Shown piece after piece: positions 19,836-27,929 of a stretch of 64,000 nucleotides of DNA (the first letter of the stretch is position 1; the number at the start of each line of letters is the position of its first letter). The notes under the pieces are model-generated. The model had not been told where the DNA came from. It did not search any database and saw only the letters and a list, made by a program, of their open reading frames with translations. The DNA is from Paenibacillus sp. HW567 (lineage in GTDB: Bacteria > Bacillota > Bacilli > Paenibacillales > Paenibacillaceae), in NCBI RefSeq assembly GCF_000374185.1, contig NZ_KB910518.1, positions 346,667-410,666 on the forward strand, given 5' to 3'. The position numbers were made by a program, and so were the translations under genes.

Positions 19836-19958
19836 TATTGCCGAATTTCATATGGAAAACGGGGGAACCATCCTCGGGTGAATTATTCCTGAAAGCAAGG
19901 GAATATAGGGAACCTTTAACCGAACCCTTAGCTAACTCCGTAGGCATCGAAGGGAGAA
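19836..19958 (+). promoter_or_regulatory. c-di-AMP riboswitch (ydaO-yuaA type)
   Basis: The conserved blocks of the aptamer appear in order: GCCGAAT, ACGGGGGAACCA, GGGTGAAT, CCGAACCC, TTAGCTAACTCCGTAGGC and TCGAAGGGAG. These are the sequence signatures of the ydaO motif, which binds two c-di-AMP molecules and usually switches off wall-hydrolase and potassium-transport genes. The final AGGGAG (19951-19956) is also the only good ribosome site for the NlpC/P60 gene start at 19966, so ligand folding could mask translation directly. I see no separate terminator hairpin between aptamer and gene. Confidence 0.92.
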
Positions 19959-19965
19959 CCTGATT

Positions 19966-20436
19966 TTGAAAAAGTTCATTTTTGCCTTAGTGGGGGCCGC
20001 AGCATTGTTCACTTCTGTTCCTGCTAGCACTTACGCAAGTGACATAAGCATTGAAAGTCAAGTAAAAGAGGTATTGGGAGCTCCTTACCAATGGGGAGGA
20101 ACTACGGCGGCTGGCTTCGATTGTACTGGATTCATCCTATACATAATGGAGAAATTTAATGCTGGCGATTTGCCGCGCACCTCACAATCTCAAGCCAAGG
20201 TTGGTACACCGGTGGCTAAAGATGATCTGCGCGTAGGAGATTTAGTTTTTTTCAACACCTTCGGTTCGGGGATTTCCCATGCAGGGATTTATATCGGTGA
20301 TAATCAGTTTGCCCATTCCTCAAGCAGCAAGGGCGTAAGAATAAGCAGCCTCTCGGAGTCCTACTATCGTGATCGTTATGTTACAGCCCGCCGTGTAGCG
20401 AGCGAAACCAGCTATCGCAAGATGATTAGTGAATAA
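19966..20436 (+). CDS. Secreted NlpC/P60 cell-wall endopeptidase
   Basis: 156 residues from a TTG start. Signal peptide about 1-25 (ends TYAS), then directly a single NlpC/P60 domain with catalytic C53 (FDCTGF), H105 (SHAGIYI) and H117 (AHSS). No LysM, SH3 or SLH anchor is present, so it is released or held by charge. These enzymes cut the peptide stems of peptidoglycan. The riboswitch in front links its level to c-di-AMP, a signal of turgor and wall stress; this gene-riboswitch pairing is common in Bacillales. Confidence 0.93.
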   Translation: MKKFIFALVGAAALFTSVPASTYASDISIESQVKEVLGAPYQWGGTTAAGFDCTGFILYIMEKFNAGDLPRTSQSQAKVGTPVAKDDLRVGDLVFFNTFGSGISHAGIYIGDNQFAHSSSSKGVRISSLSESYYRDRYVTARRVASETSYRKMISE

Positions 20437-20520
20437 TGAGCTTGAACGAGCCGGGGAAGCATTTGGCTGATCCCTTGGTTTCAGTAGAACCTCGCAGCAA
20501 ATCTAGATCTTCATACCTTC

Positions 20521-20577
20521 AACCAGGGCCTATGTGCCATGTGCTTCCAAGTACATGGCATATAGGCCCTGGTTGTT
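20521..20577. terminator. Long near-perfect hairpin between convergent genes
   Basis: A 23-base left arm beginning CAACCAGGGCCTATG pairs with the arm beginning ACATGGCATATAGGC at 22 of 23 positions around a ten-base loop. No strong T-run follows on either strand. It probably serves as a shared terminator or RNA end-protecting structure for the convergent NlpC gene and the heme importer operon. Confidence 0.6.
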
Positions 20578-20651
20578 GACTTCGAATTGCTGGAACGCCA
20601 TCCATAGTAAGCAGTATAGCGGATTCGGCGTTCTGCTGATTTCCCGTTTGA

Positions 20652-21779
20652 TCAGGCTTTGACCGGGTTGCGGACGATTTTCACCTCATGAAACGAAATA
20701 GTGTTGGACAAAATGTACGCTGGCGTACCATCCCGGTGGGAATGTGCTTCACGAAAGGCTTCGCTGCGGGTCCAGCTCTGGAAATCCTCCTTACTGTTCC
20801 AGCGGGTGCTGATCGTGACCTCGTCGTAGTCTGCAGGTTTCTCATTCAGCAGCACCTCCAGTCCAAGGAAGCCCTCCATGCTCTCTACCTTACCTACTTT
20901 ATCAAAACGGTCGATCAAAAGAGAAGCCTGGCCTTTGGCGATTTGCGATGTGTTATTGACGATAATCATAATGGTTTCATTCCTCCAGTTTATATAGGGT
21001 TTCGGAATAATAACGGGGTAATCGTCCACGTAATGGACAGTAGCATCGAGCTCGTAGACCTTGTGCAGAAATAAAGTGTTCAATAATTCGCGTGGATTTC
21101 CTGCGGCAGCGACAGTTCCGCGCTTGAGCGCAATCATATAATGACTGTAGGCGGCAGCCTGCGGCAGATCGTGAAGCACCATAACTATCGTTATACCAGT
21201 CTCGCGGTTGATCTCTCTTAGTGTATTCATGACATCAAGCTGATGGGCGAGATCGAGAAAAGTTGTCGGCTCATCAAGCAGCACGATTTCTGTATTTTGT
21301 GCCAGAGTCATAGCGATTCTGGCTTTTTGCTGCTCACCTCCGGATAAAGTATGAAACATACGGTCTGAAAAGATGGCCGTACCCGTCAACTGCAGCGCCC
21401 GGTCAATCAAAGCGTTGTCCTCGGTGCTTGGACGGTAGCTCCAGGGGCTTCGATAAGGGGCACGCCCGTAAGCCGCCAGCTCGCGGACGGTCAGGTTCTC
21501 CGGTACCTGACGGGATTGCGGCAGCATGGACAAGGTGCGGGCCAAGTCGCGGCGGGCATAGGCTTGCAGCGGCTTGCCGAGCAGGAGCACCTCACCTGAG
21601 CCGGGAGCGGCCAGGCCGGACAGCAGCCGGAGCAATGTCGATTTGCCGGAGCCGTTAGGTCCGACAATAGTGGTCAGTTGCCCTTGGGGGATGGACAATC
21701 CGATACTTTCGAGCCTGAAGTTGCCTCGTGAATATCCGATATGGCGGCATTCAATAGCCGGCAGGGTTTCAGTTGTCAT
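20652..21779 (-). CDS. Heme-type ABC importer ATPase fused to an IsdG-type heme oxygenase
   Basis: 375 residues, two domains. Residues 1-265 are a FecE/BtuD-like ATPase with Walker [10 protein letters not shown], signature LSGGEQQ and Walker [12 protein letters not shown]. Residues 271-375 are a complete antibiotic-monooxygenase-fold domain of the IsdG/HmoA type. Its N276, W336 ([10 protein letters not shown]) and H346 (FREAH) keep exactly the 60- and 10-residue spacing of the catalytic Asn-Trp-His triad of Staphylococcus IsdG (N7, W67, H77). IsdG enzymes ruffle heme and cleave it to release iron. The fused frame is open with no stop, and an internal GGAGG precedes Met271. It overlaps the permease gene by four bases. 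Direct channelling of imported heme to degradation is an inference. Confidence 0.9.
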   Translation of the reverse strand: MTTETLPAIECRHIGYSRGNFRLESIGLSIPQGQLTTIVGPNGSGKSTLLRLLSGLAAPGSGEVLLLGKPLQAYARRDLARTLSMLPQSRQVPENLTVRELAAYGRAPYRSPWSYRPSTEDNALIDRALQLTGTAIFSDRMFHTLSGGEQQKARIAMTLAQNTEIVLLDEPTTFLDLAHQLDVMNTLREINRETGITIVMVLHDLPQAAAYSHYMIALKRGTVAAAGNPRELLNTLFLHKVYELDATVHYVDDYPVIIPKPYINWRNETIMIIVNNTSQIAKGQASLLIDRFDKVGKVESMEGFLGLEVLLNEKPADYDEVTISTRWNSKEDFQSWTRSEAFREAHSHRDGTPAYILSNTISFHEVKIVRNPVKA

Positions 21780-22774
21780 GAAGTCAGCCGCCTCCTTCTT
21801 AGCAGAATTAAGAAAAAGGGAGCGCCGACAGCGGCCAGAAGAATACCGACGGGCAGCTCGATCGGGTCAAACCAGGTGCGGGCTGCGGCATCGGCAATAA
21901 CGACCAGCGCGCCGCCGCCCAGTATGGAGATTGGCAGCAGGAAGCGGTAGTCGTCGCCGATCAGCAGCCGGACAGCGTGAGGCACGATCAGACCCACAAA
22001 GCCGATCAGACCGGCTACGCTGACAGCAGTTCCGGCCAGAAGCGCCGCGAGCATGACAATCAGGAAGCGGGCGGGTTCTGCACGCAGCCCAAGCAGGCGG
22101 GCGGAATCATCGCCCAGCAGCAGCAGATTTGCCGGTTTGATGGCCAGCAGAGACAGGGCCAGTCCGCCGATCGCATAGGGGGCGGCAAAAGACAGATGAT
22201 GCCAGCTCCGTCCGGCGAGCCCGCCGGACAGCCAAGGCAGTACGGCCTGCACGCGGTCGCTGAATGTGACCATAATCCCGTTCATGGCTGCCCCGAGCAG
22301 GGCATTGACCGCTACCCCCGCGAGCACAATCCGCATCGGAGAGGCTCCGTCATCCCAGGCGAGTGCATAGATTACGATAGCGGCCAGAAAAGCGCCGATA
22401 AAGGCTCCGGCTGGCAGCAGATAGCTGTACTGCGGCAGCAATATCATTGTTATTACGGCAGCCAGCCCTCCGCCGGAGGAAATGCCAATGATACCCGGAT
22501 CGGCCAGCGGATTGCGCATAACGCCTTGCAGCAGTGCGCCTGAGGCGGCCAGGCAGGCGCCGACCAGGAGCCCGGTCAGCACTCTGGGCAGTCGAAGATC
22601 CATAATAATCAGCCCCGTTGTTTCCGGACGGCCGCCGAAGAGTATAGACCATACCTCGCCGGGCGAGATAGGCACCGATCCGTAGGTCAATCCGTAAATG
22701 CAGGCAAGCAGCACCAGCAGCGGAGTCAGAATGAGCGCGAGTATGCGGCGCTTGTTGCGCTGTTTCTTGTTCAT
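21776..22774 (-). CDS. FecCD/IsdF-type ABC permease for heme or iron chelates
   Basis: 332 residues with about ten membrane helices. It has FecCD family signatures: [40 protein letters not shown] and [19 protein letters not shown] (coupling helix). It overlaps the binding-protein gene upstream and the ATPase-oxygenase gene downstream by four bases each, so the three are one tightly coupled importer operon read leftward from the Fur-box promoter near 23.86 kb. Confidence 0.92.
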   Translation of the reverse strand: MNKKQRNKRRILALILTPLLVLLACIYGLTYGSVPISPGEVWSILFGGRPETTGLIIMDLRLPRVLTGLLVGACLAASGALLQGVMRNPLADPGIIGISSGGGLAAVITMILLPQYSYLLPAGAFIGAFLAAIVIYALAWDDGASPMRIVLAGVAVNALLGAAMNGIMVTFSDRVQAVLPWLSGGLAGRSWHHLSFAAPYAIGGLALSLLAIKPANLLLLGDDSARLLGLRAEPARFLIVMLAALLAGTAVSVAGLIGFVGLIVPHAVRLLIGDDYRFLLPISILGGGALVVIADAAARTWFDPIELPVGILLAAVGAPFFLILLRRRRLTS

Positions 22775-23733
22775 TGCGTTTTCGTCCCGGCAAACAGATC
22801 GGTCAGCAATTGCAAGGCCTCGGTTACCCGTGTGCCCGGATTGGTACCGAACAGCTCCGAAGGCAGTACACTGACGCGATTATGTACTACAGCATCAAGT
22901 GAGCTCCACGCCGCATTCTGCCGCATTTCTTGTTCAAAGCCCCGCTGCGCTTCTTCAGCGTTGCCATGCGTCATGATCAGAATGAACTGCGGATTCGCTT
23001 CGACTACCCGCTCCGGGTTCAATGCGGCATATTGCGGATAGCCTTGCAGCGCGGGATATTCGGCGGCGATATTGGCTCCCCCCGCCAGCTCAAGAAGGTT
23101 GCCTCCAAGTGAGCTCGGCAGCGCGGCCATGTAGGTACCAGGGGCTCCGTAGACCAGCAGCACCCGTGGCTTGGGCCCCTTTAATTGCACCTGTCGCTCC
23201 TGAATTCCAGATTCAATCCCGCTGACCAATTGCTCTGCTTTTTGCTCTTTGCCGAGCATTTGCCCGAACAGGAGGATTTGCTGCTTGATATCGTCAACCG
23301 AATCGGCACGTGTCAGCACCATGCGTGCCCCGATTCCCTCAACTGCGGGAATGTCTTTGGCATTCATTCGTTCATTGCCGAGTACGGCATCCGCCTTGAG
23401 ATAGGCAAGCTTCTCCAGATCAATCTCATGGGCCGAGCCGATCTGCATCGCGCCTTCAGCGGCTTTCAGCGATACAGGGACGGTGGCAGTCGGTCTGCCG
23501 GCTAGCGTCCCTCCCAGGGCATAGATGATCTCGGTTTCACCGTTACCCAGTGCGACGATATGCTGTGGAGTACCGGCAAAATTGATTTCCCGCCCGGCAA
23601 AATCAGTGATTGTCAGTGAGCCTGCCGCGGCTGTATTTGTGGCAATAGCCTTTCCGGGAGCCGTACCGCAAGCCGTCAGAAGGAGCGGAAGCAATCCGAG
23701 AAGAAAAAAAGCTGTACGCCATGACCTGGCCAT
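22771..23733 (-). CDS. Heme/iron-chelate-binding lipoprotein (IsdE-related)
   Basis: 320 residues starting at ATG after AGGAGGTGT. Lipobox LLTAC anchors it to the membrane. The fold is the helical-backbone metal-receptor type. By eye it aligns along its length with IsdE: IsdE's C-lobe heme His in the PHGMPEE segment corresponds to THGNAEE here, while the N-lobe ligand Met (IsdE GQPMEP) corresponds to a His (GSAHEI). This suggests a heme binder with two His ligands, unlike the second IsdE-like protein at 26.9 kb. Ligand identity is inferred from that match and from the heme oxygenase in the same operon. Confidence 0.82.
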   Translation of the reverse strand: MARSWRTAFFLLGLLPLLLTACGTAPGKAIATNTAAAGSLTITDFAGREINFAGTPQHIVALGNGETEIIYALGGTLAGRPTATVPVSLKAAEGAMQIGSAHEIDLEKLAYLKADAVLGNERMNAKDIPAVEGIGARMVLTRADSVDDIKQQILLFGQMLGKEQKAEQLVSGIESGIQERQVQLKGPKPRVLLVYGAPGTYMAALPSSLGGNLLELAGGANIAAEYPALQGYPQYAALNPERVVEANPQFILIMTHGNAEEAQRGFEQEMRQNAAWSSLDAVVHNRVSVLPSELFGTNPGTRVTEALQLLTDLFAGTKTQ

Positions 23734-23850
23734 CTGGACACCTCCTGTAATTTTGGATGCTACGCATCTGTATTTAAAGGCGGGATTATTTACAGAGAGG
23801 CGAGAAGCAAATTTGTATAGCAGCGGATAAGCGCTGTTCCATCGAGGAGT

Positions 23851-23879
23851 ATGATAATGAAAATCATTCTCATTGTCAA
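23851..23879 (-). promoter_or_regulatory. Fur-controlled promoter of the leftward heme importer operon
   Basis: On the minus strand TTGACA (complement at 23874-23879) and TATCAT (23851-23856) are 17 bases apart. A 19-base Fur box at 23853-23871 matches the consensus at 17 positions and covers the spacer and -10 element. The whole 23734-24148 gap (415 bases) is a divergent control region with this site, the rightward site at 24095 and no gene. Confidence 0.85.
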
Positions 23880-24094
23880 TAATATTTCACAATTTAATTC
23901 ACAAACATTTCGAATTTGATCCATTATCATATTTTACGGATTAAAAAATCAGATGAATCTATTGACAAAGCACAAATTATCCCATTATTATCGACTCAGT
24001 AACCCTTATCTTCATGTTTTGATTGTGTCAAAGAGGAGAGAGAGTGGGAGAAAGGCAAATTAAAGTATAAATGTGCTTTTTTTTTGCCGATCTA

Positions 24095-24122
24095 TTGATA
24101 ATGATTATCATTATCGTATAAG
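24095..24122 (+). promoter_or_regulatory. Fur-controlled promoter of the rightward NEAT/Isd operon
   Basis: TTGATA (24095-24100) and TATAAG (24117-24122) are 16 bases apart. The Fur box GATAATGATTATCATTATC at 24097-24115 is a perfect 9-1-9 palindrome and fills the spacer, so bound Fur would exclude RNA polymerase. Confidence 0.88.
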
Positions 24123-24148
24123 CTGAAGAAAAAGGGGGGGATTATAGA

Positions 24149-24706
24149 TTGAATTTGAAAAAAAGCTTCTTGACAGTGCTGGCTGCCATCCTTCTGTGCA
24201 CCTTGGTTCCAGGTTTTGACCGCGTAGTGTCCGCTGCTCCGGCTGATGGCATGTACACGGTTGACTATGTGATCAAAAAAGCGGAGGACGAGTCTGTCTC
24301 CATGGCTAACGATTATTTCGAGAAGCCGGCCACGCTGTCTGTCTCCGGTGGGAAGATCAAAGTGCGCCTCCAGCTTAATCACAGCGAGTGGATTACTGAT
24401 TTTCAGGTACCGGGAGGAAACAGCAAGGTGATAAGCAGCAACAAAAAGGCGGATACCCGCGTTGTGGAATTTGTGGTAAAAGACATTGGACAGCCGGTAA
24501 TTTCTAAAATTCATGTTACAGTTCCAGCGATTGACTACGATCACGACTACACGATTCGTTTGGTATTTAATAGAGCAAGCATGAAGGTCACGGGGAAAGC
24601 GACTGCACCGGTGAACAAGCCGAAGGTCACGGCGGCGCCAACTAAGAAGCCTAAGGCAACGGCATCGCCAACAAATAAGCCGAAAGCAACGGCGCCGGCA
24701 AGATAA
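24149..24706 (+). CDS. Secreted single-NEAT heme-binding protein
   Basis: 185 residues from TTG 24149 after AAGGGGGGG. Signal peptide about 1-31. One NEAT domain (about 33-150) has the heme-pocket features: the 3-10 helix region SVSMANDYF and the strand motif YDHDYTIRLVF with the YxxxY pair that coordinates heme. The tail is a Lys/Pro/Thr/Ala repeat. There is no LPxTG signal, membrane anchor or SLH domain, so it is either a freely secreted hemophore, like Bacillus IsdX proteins, or is held to the wall by its basic tail. First gene behind the Fur promoter at 24095. Confidence 0.92.
   Translation: MNLKKSFLTVLAAILLCTLVPGFDRVVSAAPADGMYTVDYVIKKAEDESVSMANDYFEKPATLSVSGGKIKVRLQLNHSEWITDFQVPGGNSKVISSNKKADTRVVEFVVKDIGQPVISKIHVTVPAIDYDHDYTIRLVFNRASMKVTGKATAPVNKPKVTAAPTKKPKATASPTNKPKATAPAR
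24614..24703 (+). repeat. Three 30-base tandem repeats encoding the NEAT protein tail
   Basis: Three successive ten-residue units, NKPKVTAAPT, KKPKATASPT and NKPKATAPAR, end the protein. The DNA copies differ mainly at silent or conservative sites. The basic, proline-rich units may bind wall polymers. Confidence 0.85.
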
Positions 24707-24773
24707 TAGTCAGAGCAATTGCTGTGTGGGCCAAATGAGCCCGAAAAATAACGACCAGAGGAGAATGATCGCT

Positions 24774-26819
24774 TTGAAAAAAGTAGCACATCGTTACTTG
24801 CTAAAGGTTCTTGCACTTATATTATTGACAGGGGTTATTCTTCAACCGGTTGGAGGTGCTTCTGCTGAGGCTGAAAGTGTGCGTTACAAGGATGGACAAT
24901 ATGAGCTGCCGTACCAGATTTTTAAGGATGGCACTAATGAAACATCTGTAATGGAGAATTATGTAAATAAAACTGCTGCGCTTGAGGTGAAGGATGGCCG
25001 GAACTACGTCTCCATTACTGTCAACAAAAACAAGGAGATCACAGGGCTGAAGCTGACAACGGCTGACGGCAAACTTTCGGACGGGACCGTCGCCTCCGTT
25101 GCTGCGGATAACAACCGAAGAACGACAACATTCGAACTTGGCAGCTTAACCGACATAAATGATGGCTGGGTAAAAATAGACTGGGACGAGTTGAATTATC
25201 ACAATCAATATGATGTGGACTTCAAGTTCAATGCCAGCAGTATTCCACTGGCCGAGAAGGAGCCCGAGCAGCCGCAAGTGCCATCGGACCCTGTATTGGC
25301 GGACGGGCAGTACAGCATTGATTACGCTGTGCTGCATGCTACCGAGGAAAAGGATTCCAGCATGAAAGGGTATTTCAGCAATCCGGCAGTGCTGACGGTG
25401 GACAAGGGAGAAAAAACAATATCTTTCAGTATTGTGAAAGACAGCTCCGTTGTTAAAAATGTCTATACCGCAAATGACGGAACGAATTATGTGCCTGTTA
25501 CGAATGTAAGTGAAGACAAGACTGCAAATACTCGCATCATTTCTTTCAAAGTAGACCGGATTTCGGGTATATTGCCGGGTAAAGTTCACATAGTTACAGA
25601 ATATGGCGGTAAAGTCTATGACATGAACCATCTCATCCGCTTCCGCTTCAACCTTGATTCCATTACCGCCGCTCCGGGGGCAACGCCAACACCAACGTCT
25701 ACTCCGGCACCGGTATCAACGGAACCGGTATCTGGAGGAGGAGGCGGTACAGTACCTATACCGTCTGTATCACCTTCGCCTTCGCCAACAGCGAATGCCT
25801 CCCTGGAGGACGGGCATTACAGCATTGATTATTCTATTCTCAAAGAAGGAACCGATGAAGTTTCCATGATGGATAAGTATGTGGTTCATCCGGGTACGCT
25901 TTCCGTGGTTAATGGGCAGAAATATTTGTCCTTCACGTTGACTCAGAGCAAGGAAATCACCGCTTTCAGCGTGCAGCAGCCGGTATCTGTCATCGCGTCC
26001 AATACCGCGGCCAACACGCGCACTGTGCAATTTCCGATTAGCGAGCTTGGAACGAAACTGAAGGCATCGGTTAAAATTGACTGGCCGGAATTCAACTATT
26101 TCAATTCATATAATGTAGACATCCGTATTGGCAGTTCGGCAGGGGGAAAGGTCGCCAATCCGGCCGGCTCTATCGCTGCAGCCGCTCCTATCCCTGGTGC
26201 CTCTGCTACGCCCCAAGCGTCTGCGGCTCCTGCACCGGCAAACGCTAACGCAAATACTGCACCTTCATCTGTACCAGAACAATCGGCAAACGCAGTGAAG
26301 CTGAGTGATATTGACGGGCACTGGGCGAAGCAGGCGATTCAACAAGCCCTCAATTCCGGACTGGTCAAGGGGTTCAATGACAACACGTTCCGGCCGAACA
26401 ATCCGGTTAGCCGCGCCGAGCTTGCCGTGCTGCTCAGCCGGGCACTCAAGCTGGAAGGCAGCGTGACAAATGCCGGATTCAGCGACAAGGACGGGATTCC
26501 TGCCTGGGCCGCTGAGGGCGTAGCTCAAGTCGCTGCGAACAAGCTTATCAGCGGCTATGAAGACGGAAGCTTCCGTGCCGATCGTAAAATCACCCGCACC
26601 GAGCTGGCAGTGATTGTTGTCCGCGCCCAGGGCTTGACGGTTGATCCGAAGTCTGTACCAAGCTTCAGCGATGCAGCGGACATTGCCGCTTGGGCACGTC
26701 CATATATCGCTGCAGCAGAAAAAGCGGGCCTGATCGGCGGTAAAGCCGGAAATCAATTTGCGCCGGGCGAATATGCAACCCGCGCCGAGGCAGTGGTACT
26801 GCTGCTGAAGCTGCGCTAA
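24774..26819 (+). CDS. S-layer-anchored heme receptor with three NEAT and three SLH domains
   Basis: About 681 residues from TTG 24774, ten bases after GGAG; the frame extends to 24726 but the signal peptide (LKKVAHRYLLKVLALILLTG...) fits this start. NEAT1 begins at VRYKDGQYELPY, NEAT2 at LADGQYSIDYAV and NEAT3 at LEDGHYSIDYSI, with Pro/Thr/Ser-rich linkers between. The heme strand reads YHNQY in NEAT1 and YFNSY in NEAT3 (YxxxY kept) but YDMNH in NEAT2 (second Tyr replaced by His). The last 180 residues are three SLH repeats (DIDGHWAKQAI, DKDGIPAWAAEG, DAADIAAWARPY) that hold the protein to wall polysaccharide. It would pass heme inward to the IsdE-like lipoprotein. Confidence 0.93.
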   Translation: MKKVAHRYLLKVLALILLTGVILQPVGGASAEAESVRYKDGQYELPYQIFKDGTNETSVMENYVNKTAALEVKDGRNYVSITVNKNKEITGLKLTTADGKLSDGTVASVAADNNRRTTTFELGSLTDINDGWVKIDWDELNYHNQYDVDFKFNASSIPLAEKEPEQPQVPSDPVLADGQYSIDYAVLHATEEKDSSMKGYFSNPAVLTVDKGEKTISFSIVKDSSVVKNVYTANDGTNYVPVTNVSEDKTANTRIISFKVDRISGILPGKVHIVTEYGGKVYDMNHLIRFRFNLDSITAAPGATPTPTSTPAPVSTEPVSGGGGGTVPIPSVSPSPSPTANASLEDGHYSIDYSILKEGTDEVSMMDKYVVHPGTLSVVNGQKYLSFTLTQSKEITAFSVQQPVSVIASNTAANTRTVQFPISELGTKLKASVKIDWPEFNYFNSYNVDIRIGSSAGGKVANPAGSIAAAAPIPGASATPQASAAPAPANANANTAPSSVPEQSANAVKLSDIDGHWAKQAIQQALNSGLVKGFNDNTFRPNNPVSRAELAVLLSRALKLEGSVTNAGFSDKDGIPAWAAEGVAQVAANKLISGYEDGSFRADRKITRTELAVIVVRAQGLTVDPKSVPSFSDAADIAAWARPYIAAAEKAGLIGGKAGNQFAPGEYATRAEAVVLLLKLR

Positions 26820-26881
26820 GCCGGCAAAGACATAGGCACACTTAGAGGCAAGCGCACAGGCTTGCCAATAAAGTCAAAATT

Positions 26882-26920
26882 TGCGGAGGATGCCGGCTTA
26901 CCGGTGTCCTTCCGCAGTTT
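26882..26920 (+). terminator. Imperfect hairpin between surface and transport genes
   Basis: TGCGGA-GGATGCCGG folds on CCGGTGTCC-TTCCGCA with a bulge, followed by GTTTG. The T-run is weak, so it may attenuate rather than stop, giving more surface protein than transporter mRNA. Confidence 0.4.
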
Positions 26921-26947
26921 GTGGGAGAGAGGCGGGAAATTCCGGAA

Positions 26948-27895
26948 ATGAAAAGAGCAATCGGATTATTTACGGTGATATGCTGCATTGTGGCGCTGCT
27001 TGGTTGTGCGGCAGGAACGGGCACAACCGGAGCCGGTAAAGCCGCAGCCGGAACACAGCCCGTGCAGACGGCACAGACCGGCCAGTCTGCCGGTGATGTT
27101 CCGGCGGCACAGGCCCCCCGGATTGTTGCGACTACAGTGTCGGCAGTTGAAATAATGAACGTGCTGGGTCTGGATCTGGCGGGTATTCCGACCAGTTCGA
27201 AATCGCTGCCCGAGCGCTATGCGGGGGTTGCGAAGGTTGGCAGTCCAATGAGCCCCGATATGGAGATTATCAAATCCCTGAAGCCGGACGAGGTGCTGTC
27301 CGTGACTACGCTCAAATACGATTTGGAGCCGCTGTTCAAAGGTGCCGGTATTCAGGCGACGTTTCTTGATTTGACAAGCCTGGACAAGCTGAAAGATTCC
27401 GTCTCCATGCTTGGCGGGAAATATGGCCGCACGGAGCAGGCGAACGGTCTTATTGCACGTTATGACGATACTATCGCTGATATCAAGGCCAAAACAGCCG
27501 GAAAAAAATCGCCGAAGGTGCTGATTTTGCTCGGTGTTCCCGGCAGCTATCTGGTGGGGACGGAATATTCCTACATCGGTGATCTTGTGCGTACAGCGGG
27601 CGGCGTAAATATTGTACAGGGGGAGAAGGTGGAATACCTGGCCTCCAACACTGAATATTTGCAGCAGGCCAATCCGGATGTAATTCTGCGGGCGGCGCAT
27701 GGCATGCCTGAGGAAGTGGTTAAGATGTTCGACGAGGAATTTAAAAAGAACGATATCTGGAAGCATTTCAATGCCGTCAAAAACGGGCGGGTCTATGATT
27801 TGCCGGAGAATTTATTTGGCACTACTGCCAATCTTGCGGCAGACCAGGCGCTTACAGAGCTGGTTCCGATGCTGTACCCGGAGCTCCGGCAATGA
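26948..27895 (+). CDS. isdE: IsdE-like heme-binding lipoprotein
   Basis: 315 residues from ATG 26948; the frame is open from 26921 but the lipoprotein signal (lipobox LLGC) begins here. It is strikingly like S. aureus IsdE from memory: both heme ligands are kept, Met in GSPMSPDME (IsdE Met78) and His in AHGMPEE (IsdE His229), as are the stretches VLILLGVPGSYLVGT, SYIGDLV and FKKNDIWKHFNAVKNGRVYDL. IsdE takes heme from NEAT proteins and gives it to the permease. It follows the NEAT-SLH gene and precedes an IsdF-type permease. A Ala/Gly/Thr-rich linker separates lipid anchor and lobe 1. Confidence 0.93.
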   Translation: MKRAIGLFTVICCIVALLGCAAGTGTTGAGKAAAGTQPVQTAQTGQSAGDVPAAQAPRIVATTVSAVEIMNVLGLDLAGIPTSSKSLPERYAGVAKVGSPMSPDMEIIKSLKPDEVLSVTTLKYDLEPLFKGAGIQATFLDLTSLDKLKDSVSMLGGKYGRTEQANGLIARYDDTIADIKAKTAGKKSPKVLILLGVPGSYLVGTEYSYIGDLVRTAGGVNIVQGEKVEYLASNTEYLQQANPDVILRAAHGMPEEVVKMFDEEFKKNDIWKHFNAVKNGRVYDLPENLFGTTANLAADQALTELVPMLYPELRQ

Positions 27896-27929
27896 GAAGG
27901 CGCATGAATATTAGCGCAGAGGGTAGAGG

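Noticed and set aside
26966..27766. 266-codon open frame antisense to the IsdE-like gene
   Set aside because: The plus strand encodes a clear IsdE relative; the antisense frame has His/Arg/Gln-rich shadow composition and no ribosome site.
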